Source: Takifugu bimaculatus (taxonomy: Eukaryota; Chordata; Actinopteri; Tetraodontiformes; Tetraodontidae). From it: a DNA stretch of 64,000 nucleotides. The position numbers were made by a program, and so were the translations under genes. The DNA is taken from positions 12,227,424 through 12,291,423 of the forward strand of contig CP034985.2 of NCBI GenBank assembly GCA_004026145.2, read 5' to 3'. This document shows, in pieces, positions 34,861-46,680 of the stretch. The first letter of the stretch is position 1; every line of letters begins with the position of its first letter. Below the pieces are notes generated by a model. That model was not told the DNA's origin. It saw only the letters and a list, made by a program, of their open reading frames with translations, and did no database searches.

Positions 34861-35261
34861 TTTCTTTCTGCAAATGGGAAATGGGTTTTAAACAATAGAA
34901 ACAAACAAACAAAAGCCGTCAATCTCTGCTCAATATAACTGCTCATAATTCAAGGTCAAATTTCGACTGAAAAATATATGTAAACCTTCTAAACGAATGG
35001 TTAAAACACATAAATACGCTCATAAAAAGAGCTATGAAAGTTGAATTATTTCCAATGCAATATATTCCCTGACAGAGACATTTCGGCAGAGTTTTTTTTT
35101 TCTTTGTTTTGAGAAAATAATTAATTCCACTCTGTCTTTATACGCAGAAAGAGTATAGTGACAGGCTATGGGTTGTTTCTAATGAGATGCATTTTAAATT
35201 AGAGTGCACCTTTCACATTGCCAGCTGGTGCCTGCTCAGGTGCTTCTTGTGAATGACGGAA

Positions 35262-35296
<35 letters not shown>

Positions 35297-35680
35297 ACAC
35301 ACACACACACACAAACGCAAACACACATCCTTCTCTGTCCCCACCATAACACTTAAACCTTGGAACAAAAAGCGATTTCTGTGGTCTGAGCGACTGCTGT
35401 TAATCTGAGCTTTTACCACATTTTAATTATGTCTCTCCTCTTAGAAAAATAAAAATCACTACAGAACTGGAACCCGAGCTTTGCCTCGACAAAATGAGAT
35501 TTTCTTCAGAGCGAGAATGCGAGAAATCTCATTTAAATATTTTGTGGTTTGTTTTCAGAAATAATCAAAAGAAAAAAAAGTTGTCACTCTGGAGTGTGAG
35601 ATTTTTAAACTGTGTTATTCAGTTTAGTGAGTTAAAGGAACATTTAAAATAATAATACATCTACTTTTCACTGTATATGA
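34861..35680. other. intergenic with CA repeat, no gene seen
   Basis: AT-rich flanks of a CA microsatellite. No coding signal. Confidence 0.5.
35264..35326. repeat. (CA)n microsatellite, interrupted
   Basis: CA array with one AT interruption and a degenerate 3' end (AAACGCAAACACACA). Confidence 0.95.
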
Positions 35681-36300
35681 TGTTTTTCTTCCAGATGATC
35701 GTTGCCTCGTCGGCTTGTTTGTTTGCCTGCCCTTGTGTCTCCCCAGCTGGTTGTGGCAGGTAGGGAGGGTGGTCGCCATGAGCAGCCAGGCGGGCGAACA
35801 CAGGCGAGGCGGACTAGCTCGGATGAGGTTAAAGGTCACAACGATCAGATGATTGGAACTACAGAGGGAAAGTGTGTAGCCATGTAGGGAAAATGGGGGA
35901 AGCAGATGCCCGTTAATTAGGGGAAATGTGACGGACAAGATTTGATCAGCGAGGGGTACGGCTGCCTCCTGCAGCACGGCAGCTGTTGTGAGGGGGGATG
36001 CTGGTGGGGCTGGTGTGGTTGGGTGTGTGAGTGCAAGAGAGTGTGTGTGTTCCCGTCCCCACAGGGCACCGCCACATTTCACAGACATGCCAGGATCCGT
36101 CCGCAGGCCAATGCAGTGTCCTACGGAGAGTCTATTTCCAGCACAATGCGGTTCAACTCATTAAATTCTCAGATGAAGTTATCACTCTTAGTGGGAAACT
36201 TAAATTGTTTCTGCAAAAATGTGTGTTTTTTAAAGTTTTGGGTGGAAATATTTCCAGTTTCCGTGCACTTAGCTAGCAGGTGACAGCAAGGAAAACAGCA
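35681..36300. other. complex intergenic block, no gene assigned
   Basis: Open on both strands (154 codons minus, 113 and 81 plus) because it is GC-richer than its surroundings. No recognised domain, and the frames overlap each other. Confidence 0.35.
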
Positions 36301-37800
36301 TCATATCAACCAGGACACGCTTAATCTGAGAGTAGCACATTTCCAGACTGGACTGAATTCTTTGTGGATCCCAGTGTGATTAAAACAACTTTTTAGGATT
36401 ACTTAAAATAAAAGGTTAAACTTTGTGTTGTCAGAAAACCAAATTTAAAGCTATTTTCTTGCTGCAGCCACAAATTTATGGTGCTGTAAATCTGCCTATA
36501 AGCACATTTAACTCATGCTGCTGTGGTGGCACACAGCGGGTCGGAGTCGGTCACACCTTTGCAAAAGAAAATCTTCAAATAAATCGGCTGCCAATGCTTT
36601 CAAATCTCTACTGCAGTGTTTTGAGTCAGAGTTTTAACGTCTGCAGCCCACTGACCGAGACATTTCCCGGCAGACGTTCTGAAATGTCGTTTGTTCCGTC
36701 TCGGCTGAAGTAGAGGATTTCCGGTAAAGAGATATAACTTCTCTCACCTTAACGGTACAAAACACAGTAGATACATATTTCTGAAAATACTGGTACACAA
36801 TAGATGTTTTTCTGTGTGGTCTCCAACTTGACCACGACAGCTTTTTGTTCAATAAGCCAAAACAGAAAAGCAGATGTGACGTCACAAAGCTCCACACTGC
36901 GGTCATTGTGGTCAGCTAACTTCATATTTAAATGCCTATTTGCAAAAAAGTTCAGCAAAGGTGTTAACATGCTTCAGTACAGGAGGGATTAACAGCAGGA
37001 CGGATGTGGTTTCCCAGCTCTGATACTTTTTGAAAGTTCTAAAAAGTAGTGATCAGTCCTGCATTAAAACATATAGCAAGACATATCTCAGCCGAATTAT
37101 CTGTAATCTAATAATCCTTTTTAAAAGCAAGTTTGGTTAAGCACTCTTTCGCACTCTTTTCTGCAATATTTTACAATTGTATATATAATTTATCATTGCA
37201 TTGTGACAAGTTACCGTATATAGAAAGCAGGTGGAGGGAAAAAAAGCTGCTGAGAACTCCCGCTCCCACTCCCACCCCCTCCCTCACCAACACCCAACAC
37301 CACCAGCCCCTATTAAAACTTATCTTTCTTTAATCAATTGTTAAATGTCATAGACAATCATCATTTAACACTGTCTTCCTGTGTGATTCTTTTTAATCTG
37401 GCTGTAAATAGGGCAGCCCTGTCTATCACTTCAGCTTCTCCCATACACCAGAGACTTAAGGTGTTTCAACAATAGCTTGTGAAAAAAAAAACAAAGAAGC
37501 ACTCTTTTTCTCCCTCCTCATCTCAAATCCCCGCAGAGAACACCAAAGGTATGAAAAGTGAAGAAAGGAGGAAATAAATCCAGGCGATGATGAATAATTT
37601 GAATGTAGAAATGAAGCTGTTTCAGGAGTGAGTGAGATACCGCACAAGGAGCAGCCACAGGGAGTGTACAATTAGGTCACCCAAAATAAAACGCTATCCT
37701 CCAGAAAGTCTTTCTTGGAGTTGTCAAATTCAATATATTTCACTGCCAATGGAATTCTTGATTTGGCTGTGAAGTGAGAGGGCAAAAAGAAAGAGAGTGA
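36301..37800. other. intergenic, no gene seen
   Basis: AT-rich. The 36620-36910 part has overlapping frames on both strands, none protein-like. A pyrimidine-rich stretch lies at 37250-37310. Confidence 0.45.
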
Positions 37801-37899
37801 AGTCCTGCGCGCGAGAGAGACCACGTCCATTTCATAATTGATGCAAAAAAGGGGGACTGTTCATTTAAAGTCGGCGACTAGCCTCTCCGGAGCAGGAGC

Positions 37900-38340
37900 C
37901 ATATTGTCTAGCATGTGTTAAGGAGCGTGACGTCTCTTTGCAACAATACCTGCAGCTCATGAAAGCGTGCAGAGGCAGCACTCGCTTTGCACATTGGATT
38001 TAATGACACTCAAAAAGAGGCCTAGCCGTGTGGCCGCCATGCCGCCTCGTGTACCGGAGAGCGACGACAAAACTTTTGGGCGGCGGAAAGTTTACAAAGC
38101 ATCACCGCGGTGACAAAAGTCAACAAACAGACCCAGCCAGCCCACGTCGTTCTCGCTATCTGAATCTCTCCCGCCCTGCAGGAAGGCGAGGCTCCTCCGG
38201 AGAGTACGATACGGCACGTCTCCAGGTGACAGATATGTCACACCACCTAAAACCCTGTGGCACAATTATACCTCTGTCGCTCTGAAGGGAGAAGGGAGGA
38301 GGGGGAGAGGGGGAGACGGAGCGAGCGAGCGAAGTGGAGG
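37900..38340. promoter_or_regulatory. CpG-island-like block, candidate promoter
   Basis: About 20 CpGs lie within roughly 195 bases (38020-38220), above the count expected from base composition. A Kozak-quality ATG is present on the plus strand (GCCGCCATG at 38032-38040, a 24-codon frame) and another on the minus strand (GGCATGG, 27 codons). No TATA box. It could be the promoter or first exon of a transcript going either way, or a CpG-rich enhancer. Confidence 0.35.
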
Positions 38341-38800
38341 GGTGGTTGGTGCTGGTGGATGCTTTACTCCTGGCTTATTCAAAGAGACAGCCCAAGGGAT
38401 GCCTCTCGCTCTTCTAACAAAGCACTTCCCTCTCTCTCCCTCTCTCTCTTTTTTGCCTTTTTGTTTTTTCTTGAGTATTGCTGGGTGCGCTCCAGTCAAA
38501 TCCTCTGGGCCCCAGTCTTCCCCCACAGCCATTTGAGGATGCCTCAGAAACTTTCTCGCAGACATTTGGGCCTGTTTCGCTGCTGATGTTTCAAATGAAT
38601 AATCCACGTCTGCTGCGGCCACGCGGAGGGTTACTTGGGGAGCGAGGATAGATGGCGGTTTAATGTCACACTCACAGCTGAGGGAATGTCACCTCATTTG
38701 TCGCAGCAAGCTGCACGCCGACTGTCGCTTTCCGCTGCGTTTGGATAATTTTGTGCAATTGCTAATGAGCTTTACTTTGGCTCAAACTTAGCAAAAAAAA
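38341..38800. other. GC-richer shoulder of the CpG block
   Basis: CT-rich low complexity at 38420-38460, then complex sequence including GTCACCTCATTTGTCGCAGC and TTGCTAATGAGC (38680-38770), which may be a non-coding element. No gene identified. Confidence 0.35.
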
Positions 38801-41700
38801 GACGAATAATATGTATATATTTATATAAATATTACATCTTTATTCACAAACATACGGTTTATAATAGCTCCTTCTGACATGTGATGACTTCAGAGTGCCT
38901 AATACGGGCCCACGGCTTTAACAATGCATGAGTGAGGGAAAGAGAGAGGGGACGTGCTTGTACTCCAACTAGGTCAAACTGTCTAAGGAACAAAACAGAA
39001 CAGACCTCAAGTTTGCGGAAATCATTACAGGAAAACAAACTTGTCACCAGCTTGACACCCTTGACTGTTTTGCTTTCCGAAGCACATAATAATAATAATA
39101 ATATATATATAAAAAAAATCTCCATTGCAAATTAGCCTCTATGGCTGTGAAGTTTTTTCCACCACCTCGTTTGAAATGCATATCAAAAAGCACGGCAAAG
39201 CCACAACTTACCTTGTCGTTGACATCGGGGGACAAGAGAAGAAAAAGCACTTTTCTCTTTGAGAGCTGGTTTAGATTGTATACACAAACCCCACAAAGGA
39301 AGATAAACCAGAGGCGCGCATTCATAAAATATACATTTGCTTCTTTGTCTTTCGTTAAGATCTTCAACAAATAGTGCTGATGCAAGAAGGACAAAAAGGG
39401 AGAAGGTTACAGGGTGTTTGAATTGCAGCAGAATGACTCCCCCCACACACACCTCGCTTCAGATTCTTTCATATGAATTACAGTTAATCATGAAAAGAGA
39501 TTCATTTATTCTTAAAGCGGCTTTAAGGGCATTTTCGGTGGGTTTTCGTGGGTTAGAAAGCGGATGACTTTAGTCTGTAGCACAGAAAACTCACGTAAAT
39601 GTTTCTTTTCCACCAGAATCTCGCGGCACGGTGGCAGATGCGCAACACTAACTTTGTCATTAGCTGCACTTACATGCACACAGTTCTTCATGCCAGTTGA
39701 GGATTTCAGGTCAGTTGTTTACATGGATGTGATTTTTTACTATTTGCATGCACCAACACGTCTAATCAGAATGCCAGCGTGACATGAGCAGAGGTGATGA
39801 ATATCAGTCATCTTCTACTCCTTTGGTGAGTTTTTGTCCTGGATTATTATATTTAATACTTATAGAGCAATCATACTTATTATTATTTAATCTGCCACTG
39901 AAGAGTGCTTATATCCAAAAGTGATATTAAGATTGATCCAAGGTAGTTTTCTATGTCAACTGGATGATTGAGAATCTACACAGAATCTACACAGAAATAT
40001 TAGGATTGATAAAAGTTCACATCTGGTTGGTAAAAAAACCTTCTTTTTGTGTTTTAGAAAATGCTCACGAAACCCTGCATCCATGCAGAACAGTTTAAAG
40101 GAAGGTGCGATTAAATATACATGTGTAAGGTAAACTAAGCCCATCCTTTTTTATTGTCTGTTTGGAGAACAGTCCCCCCTTTTCATCTTGTGATTTCAGT
40201 TTAGTTGTAAAGTTCTGTTATTCGAGTAATTCAGACAAACAGATTAACCGGAAAGCGGAAGAGTTAATTGTGCAGCTCGCTCGAATGGGGGAATCCTGTT
40301 TTCAGCAGCGTTAAATCACATGACTGATGGTAATCAGCGGGTATCCGGCACATCTGAGGTGCAGTACGCCACTATGGGGCTGTGACATATGCGCTCCTTT
40401 ATTTATATGAGAATGGAGGCCGTGCGCATATGGATAAGAGCCAGGACGTCAGAAGAGTTTCAGTTCTGATCAGTTGATTACAATGTTTTAATTATTGTGA
40501 AGCGTGTAGAGGACAATTGTTTTGTTTTGGACTTTTCTCTATTTTTTGGAGTTCTGATCTTAGTCCAATAAAATCCATTGTGATTATGTAAGTTTCCACT
40601 TCTGCCTGGTACTTTATTAACACCTTTAACCTTAAATTCTTTGTGATATTCCAGTGAACCATGTCGGGCACCTGATCTTCACCTTGCGCTGCTTTCATTG
40701 CCAATGCTACAACTCTCCATGTGTGCATGTGTCGGGCGTGTGAGAGAGAGTTTGCACGTGTGCATGATTGCTGGTACAGGAGAGAGCGGCAGGAGTGACA
40801 GCGCGCCCCCTTCCCAAGGTCATGTCCAAGGAGAGCCAAGCCAATTACTATGCAGATCAGAACTGATGGCGTTTAAAGGGATTGCTCCAGTGCAATCACA
40901 TTAGCTGGCCAGAGAGGAATCTCCAGGCTGACCCCAATCACAGGGTCTGCAGCGCCAGGGTCAGCCAGGATGGAGGACTGCCGCCCATGTTTTCTTTTCA
41001 CAAAACACTTTTTCCTTATCTCCGGCAGGCGCATGATTATCAAACCAAACAAGCCGCCTCCTCCACCTTCCTACATACGTGCACTTGCATATATATTCTT
41101 AAGAATGCAAGTGGCTTGCAACAAATACAGTGCACCCAGATATGACATTTGGGCTATAAAAAGGGTCGTCTGGTAGGACCAAATACATGCAGTTCTGAGT
41201 GGTGTCAGGGTGTATCACAGTATATCGTATCACAGTTTATCAGCCTTTTGAATATTTCTCCATTGGCCTTTAGTCATGTTGATACACAGGTGTGTTACAA
41301 ACAATTAATTCTATTTAGTGAGCTAATCCCCTTGCATTGAGGCATTGTGCACTATATAGATCAGGCTTTTTTTTTTCTTCCACGAACAGCTGATATTTTT
41401 GAAAAGAGAGAACAATAATAAAATCCATCTTTCAAAGCAAATCAATTTATTTCATTAGATAAAAATGAATTTGTTTTCTCATAAGCTGAACAGGGAATTT
41501 AAATTAATTTAATTTTAGGGAGACTTAAAAAAGTTTTTCCTCCAGATAGTTGATCAAGCTTTCTTATTTTAGTTTAAATAGACCTTAAATAAGCTCAATT
41601 AGGTCATTAAGGCTGGGATTAGATTTACTAAAACAAAAATCATCGTCATTATAAGGCTGTAAAATGTAGTTTATCTGGTTTATCACACATCACCATAGAG
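38801..41700. other. intergenic, no gene seen
   Basis: AT-rich. A mixed AAT/AT tract lies at 39086-39112. An 11-base tandem duplication (AGAATCTACAC) lies around 39971-39993. A 9-bp inverted pair CATATGCGC/GCGCATATG lies at 40386-40432. A partial tandem GTATCACAGT lies near 41212-41240. No protein-like frame. Confidence 0.45.
40386..40432. repeat. inverted repeat CATATGCGC / GCGCATATG
   Basis: Perfect 9-bp arms at 40386-40394 and 40424-40432 flanking 29 bases that include TTTATTTATATG. Each arm carries the E-box CATATG. Confidence 0.85.
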
Positions 41701-41709
41701 AAACTGGAT

Positions 41710-41711
<2 letters not shown>

Positions 41712-41775
<64 letters not shown>
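41712..41775. repeat. (AC)n microsatellite
   Basis: About 32 AC units, the longest dinucleotide array in the window. Confidence 0.97.
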
Positions 41776-41777
<2 letters not shown>

Positions 41778-42490
41778 CTCACCAATGTTCACAGTTGACC
41801 ACAGTTATCCACAAACACACATTCACACTTTCCTTTCCATCTATTCCTCCTCTCTTTCTCTCCCACTCATCTTTTAGGTGAACGCATGTCTGTGATCCGC
41901 TGCCGTCTTTCTTGGAGGGCAGATTGCAATTTACTCTCTCCCTGTGGGTGAGGTGTGTGTGTCCAGGTTGTAAATATGCCTCCTCTATCTGTCTCTTGCT
42001 TTCTTTTTTTTCCCTTTTTTCCCACTGCCTCTGTCAGTAGTTTCCCTCGATGCCCGTATGGCCAGTAATGAGACTGAGTTTCATCAGGTCGCCTCGGTGT
42101 TCCTGGAAAGATCTCACTTGAGCCACTGGCCCGTAATGGAATCTGCATCTAATGCATACATAAATCACACCTCTTTCAGGACATTTTCATATGCATAATG
42201 TCTTTCACCCCTCCTTCTTCTCCTCCATCCCATTCCTCTTTCTCTCTTTCCACCCAATGAGCTTTGCGTGGAGGGATGGGGGGGATAGGTGACGACAGAG
42301 AGGAATGGCAAGATGGAGAAAAAAGAGAAAGGTGATGAACCCCTCCTGCATTTTGTGCCTTCTTTTTTAAAGAAAGAAAGACTCGTAATTCTGTCCCGTC
42401 TATTGTGTTGACAAGTCTGGCTGAGTGGTGAGATGATGCTAAGATTGGGGAGGATCTTCTTTAGGTGGCGGCTTAACATCTGTTCTCACT
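41776..42490. other. pyrimidine-biased intergenic, no gene seen
   Basis: CT-rich stretches generate artificial frames on the minus strand. No gene. Confidence 0.5.
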
Positions 42491-42529
42491 GTGTGCATCC
42501 TGTGTGTGCGTGTGTGTGCGGGTGCAAGA

Positions 42530-42531
<2 letters not shown>

Positions 42532-42564
<33 letters not shown>
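42532..42564. repeat. (GA)n microsatellite
   Basis: About 16 GA units. Confidence 0.95.
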
Positions 42565-42567
<3 letters not shown>

Positions 42568-42691
42568 AAGGGATCAAGAAAGATGCTCAGAGATAAAGAA
42601 TAAATAATAATTACAAAAAATATGGTGGAAATTTTGTAAAACGGGCTTACTGGTTGCACTCTTGATAGACTTAGAAGGACATTCACCATGG

Positions 42692-42723
42692 CCTCCCTCT
42701 CTCTCTCTCTCTCTTTCTCTCTC
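42692..42723. repeat. (CT)n microsatellite
   Basis: CT units with one TTT interruption. Together with the GA tract it explains the Arg/Glu- and Ser/Leu-rich minus-strand frame across 42486-43004. Confidence 0.94.
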
Positions 42724-42779
42724 CTACTCTGTCTCCTCTGAGGCTTTGTTATGTTAATGCAGACGGATGTGGCAGATTC

Positions 42780-43010
42780 ACAGTGATTTTTCATCTGCCG
42801 GTGACGAGAGATAAAAGGCGAGTGACGAGGTGTCGCGATCGTCCTCACTGTTCGCCTCTCAGTCACTAACAAGCTTCTGCATTGTACCTCCGCCATTTTC
42901 CCCGCGCTCCATTTGCATCTGCAAGCCTCCACTTCATCCTCCCTCCTAAAAGTTTCCTCCATCTCGTTAGGGCAACGTAGGTGTGAGATTAAAATGTTGG
43001 GCACACTTTC
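42780..43010. promoter_or_regulatory. CpG-enriched block with YY1-like core
   Basis: Several CpGs at 42800-42915 (GGTGTCGCGATCGTCC) and a CCGCCATTTT core at 42891-42900 resembling a YY1 site, then ATTTGCAT at 42912-42919. Possible promoter or enhancer; no transcript evidence. Confidence 0.25.
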
Positions 43011-45480
43011 ATTTTCATAAACTGCATGTGACCGCAGCTTGCCTGTACATGCCTACATGCACACCTGCAAAGGAAATATTACCATATAGCACCCATGCTA
43101 GTGGAGGTTATTTATTTATTTGAGTGCCTCTTAAGTACATCGCACTTTTTTTCCTTTCCCCTGTAGGTGCTCTGCATCACTTCAGATGATACAAGCTGCC
43201 ATATCAGCACAGGCTAACCCATTCTTAATCACATTTGCATTTTTATTTTGAGATATTCCTCAAACGTTTGCATTATTGAGGATTTATGATGAGCTCTTCG
43301 CCTGATCCTCCATCAACTTCACTCATAAAGAAGGTTCTCCATAACTCATAGGCAAGTGAAATATGCTGTCCCCCTGAAGTAATTAGATAGCAGAATTCTG
43401 ATATGCAAAGTTTGAATAAATCACTTTGTTTATGAGTGTTGAGGCCTTGAGAGAAGGGGTGTTGAAAAGGAGCCCCCTATTCACACCGCGCAATAAAAGG
43501 AAAAATATTCCATGCGGTTGTGTTGTTACGCCATGAGAGACTACTGTTTGATTTTGATCTTTAGATGCTTTACAGCAGTTGGAAGGTCACAGTTTAATAG
43601 ATATCACTACTGTTTGCGTAGTTTGCCTTAATTGATGGTGACTTTGTGGTGTTTGGGGATAGCTACAACAAGAGGGACCTAAAAAGTTGAATTTGTGTGT
43701 AAAACTGGGCATCATTCTGTTTTATTGAAGCAAATCCTAGTTTATTAAGTTTTTATGATAATGATTAACCGATTTATAATTTTAATTAATTTTACTCATG
43801 TCAATAAACAAAGTGGAAACAAGTTTTGGTTTTAAGAAAAGATGACTTGTGTTGCATTATGGGAAATGTAGGATTTAGACAGTATTTGCTTTAATTATGA
43901 CTACAATATTTGAGGAATACCTTGATATTTTTCACTACATGAGCTATCATTTTGCTTTAAAGGTTTCCTGGATGTATTTTCTGCAAATGTGTCTGTTTAA
44001 ATTTTGCCAGTTTGAATATGTTTAAAAAAAATCGATGCAGAAACCAAAGTTGATATATTCTGGAATAATGCGGCCTCCTTGAGTTCTTCCAGCTTCTGTG
44101 GAACAATGACCCTTGCAGGTAAATATTACTGTCTCATTCACAAAAAAGAAATCGGTCAAACCTTGTTTCTTCCAATCAATTTTTTTTGTCAAATCTATGG
44201 GAAATGAATAAGGCTTCTTTTATTAAAAAGGATTTGAATATTCAAATGAACGCTTGGCTGATCTTTTGTTTAAGCCCTCTTCCTGTCACAAGTTATTAGC
44301 TGAAGAGGGTGAAAAGTTTCTTGTATTTTGGTGAATTTCACTTTGGATTTACACTGGAGGGGATTTTTATTAAACCATTATTTACACTGACTCATTTTCA
44401 TTGTGATTTCTTACAGAAAATTCAGGCTTGACATTTTTTGAACAAACTTCTGTGTTATTTTGTTCTTATTAGCTTTTATAGATTTGCAATGATGCCAGTA
44501 AAAATACAATCCCCTATTCACTGTTTGCCGAGATATAATTGGCTATCTGAAATAGAGAGTGTGTTGCGGGTCTGAACTTAAGGATGAAACAGAAATTACT
44601 GCCTCAGTGCCTCTGCCTAACTGTAGGTAGTTATTCTACAAATAGAAATCTCTGCCTTGTGATAATTACTGCCACACACTCGGAGAGTGATGCAGTATGA
44701 ATGTGTGAAGCCATTGTACGTGGGGATCAAAATAATGACATGTCGACCCATGAGAGGAAGGGATTAAAAATGAGATGGATTGTTTTTTTGCATGAAAAGC
44801 AGTTCAGTGATGTTGAACAAGAGGAATTCGGTGCAGTGATTCAAAAAAGGACAACTTGCCCTCTGTGTGAGGCGCGTTAAACAAACCAAGTAATAGTGGC
44901 AGACTTCCCATTAATTAAGCTTGAAGGATTCAGTTTCAATCCTCCATTTGTTGATGGGGAATTGCATACTTCACAGCCTCTGCCCCTTTGATGGTAGTTT
45001 TGGGACCAACAAATTGATTGATGGATAGCTATTTGCATGTATCTTAAAATGCATCTTTTCTTCTCCCCATTTTTGATTTAAAATAATGGAATGGACTAAG
45101 TGTGTGTAGGTGGGGTTGTGTGTTCCGTGCGTGTTGACTGGCACAATAAAGCAGGCCAGCTATGATTGCATTATGATCTGGTGGAAAATGAATTCTGCCT
45201 AACAAGAAACAGAAACGCACACAAACATCTTACTCTGTTTAGGATTTTATTGTATTATTCCATCTCACTGTGTCCTATTCAAGCGTGCACAAGAGCCCAG
45301 AGAATCCTATTTATTAATCCACAGATTTTATAATCAGTCATATCAAGCATGTGCAATGCTCTTACACACACTTCCCTCGTGTGTGATGTGAATCACATCG
45401 GGTTAAAGGAAAGTATCACTTTGTTGCCTGCACAATAGCAAGACAAGATTTCATGCTGGTCTGGTGCACAAAAAATTGAA
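43011..45480. other. intergenic, no gene seen
   Basis: AT-rich. The part at 43080-43560 is more complex and may hold a non-coding element. 43600-45480 is featureless AT-rich sequence with a 6-bp palindromic pair GATGTG/CACATC at 45385-45399. Confidence 0.45.
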
Positions 45481-45489
45481 GCTGTCTAT

Positions 45490-46120
45490 AGTCTCACCTT
45501 TGGAAATTACTTAGATATCCACATTCGTGGCAATTTCATTATTGATGAGGCAAAGTGAGCGGGCATAGTAGATGTCCAAAGACCTACATTAAGCGTAATA
45601 TTCAAATTGTCCCCCCACCCACTCGGTATGAGATGTGACCTTCGGGTGCCATGAAAGCACCGCCTTATAACCAAGGCAGTTAGTTTGCCTAAGGCATATG
45701 AGAAATAAGCATATGTATATTGATATACATTGAGGTAGTCCGTCCCTCGGCAATGCAGTGGAGCGGGGTATATATTTATATCTGGGTGTCCAGTGGACAT
45801 GGTGCCTGTGACCGCTGATGAGAATGGGTATCTGGCTCCAGAGCATGTGGGTGAATTTACTTGAGGTAGCGTATGCAGGGGTTTCAATCTCCCTGCAAAC
45901 CATTTGAATATAGGCCGCTGATTTATTACCTTATTTGGTCTGTCTTCTGTATGCAAATGCATTAGTGGGGGGCGGCCAGCAGTAGGGTTGAGGGTAGAGG
46001 CAGCAGTGGTTCTAGTGGTGGTGGCAGGGGGGTGGGGGGGGGCGCACACTTTGGTTGTATGCATAATGAGATTCCCAGGGTCATCCCTCCGGTGTGTCAG
46101 GGACCCGTTGTGAAGAAAGC
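45490..46120. promoter_or_regulatory. candidate conserved non-coding element
   Basis: Complex block open for 185 codons on the minus strand (45507-46064) with a second overlapping minus frame of 104 codons. No domain, and the 3' part covers a G-run tract (46027-46042). Two overlapping open frames on one strand argue against protein coding. Confidence 0.3.
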
Positions 46121-46339
46121 CTCTAGGGGATGGAGAAGACAGGAGCGGGGGGAGCTAAGGGGGAGGCTGCAGGGAAACGGTCCCCAGTAGGCAAAATCCC
46201 GAGGTGGCCTGCGAGTCTCCACTCTTCACCCCGCCTTCTTAAACTGCTGGCAGGTTCTCAGCCTATCCCCTGCCAGCTTCAGCGGCCCCTGCCATGCAAC
46301 CTAGCTTGAGCTAAGCGTCTGCTGTGGCTCTTGGCTCAG

Positions 46340-46680
46340 TTGAAGTGCATTAGCCTTCATGACAATGCCCCCCCACACCCCCTGCCAATTATGGATCTGA
46401 TCTGTGTGTTTAATAATTGCCCTCTTCAGACGCATTCAATTGTGTCCAAATGGGAGTGGAATTGATTTTTTTGTAGGATATTAGCCGATTACTTTGAGTG
46501 CCCCCTAATTTGAATCGATTTGAATAATGGTTATTCATGTGATCTTTGCCTTTGCTAGTGTGCGGCACAACGGCACGCCCTCAAGGTGCGACACCGCTAC
46601 TGTGATAACTACGCTGCATGCAAGTGTTGGCATGCGTTCAGAGTTTGATATTACACCGTCTTTCATAATCTGAGCAAATG
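46340..46680. promoter_or_regulatory. homeodomain-motif block, candidate enhancer
   Basis: CCAATTATGG, GTTTAATAATTGCCC, TCAATTGTGTCC, GGAATTGATTT and CCCTAATTTGAATCGATTTG occur in close succession in non-repetitive sequence. Strongly reminiscent of ultraconserved-type elements, by texture only. Confidence 0.4.

Noticed and set aside
42486..43004. 172-codon minus-strand frame
   Set aside because: Crosses GA and CT microsatellites; its Arg/Glu and Ser/Leu runs are repeat artefacts.
45507..46064. 185-codon minus-strand open frame
   Set aside because: A second long frame overlaps it on the same strand, it runs into a G-run tract, and no known motif is present.
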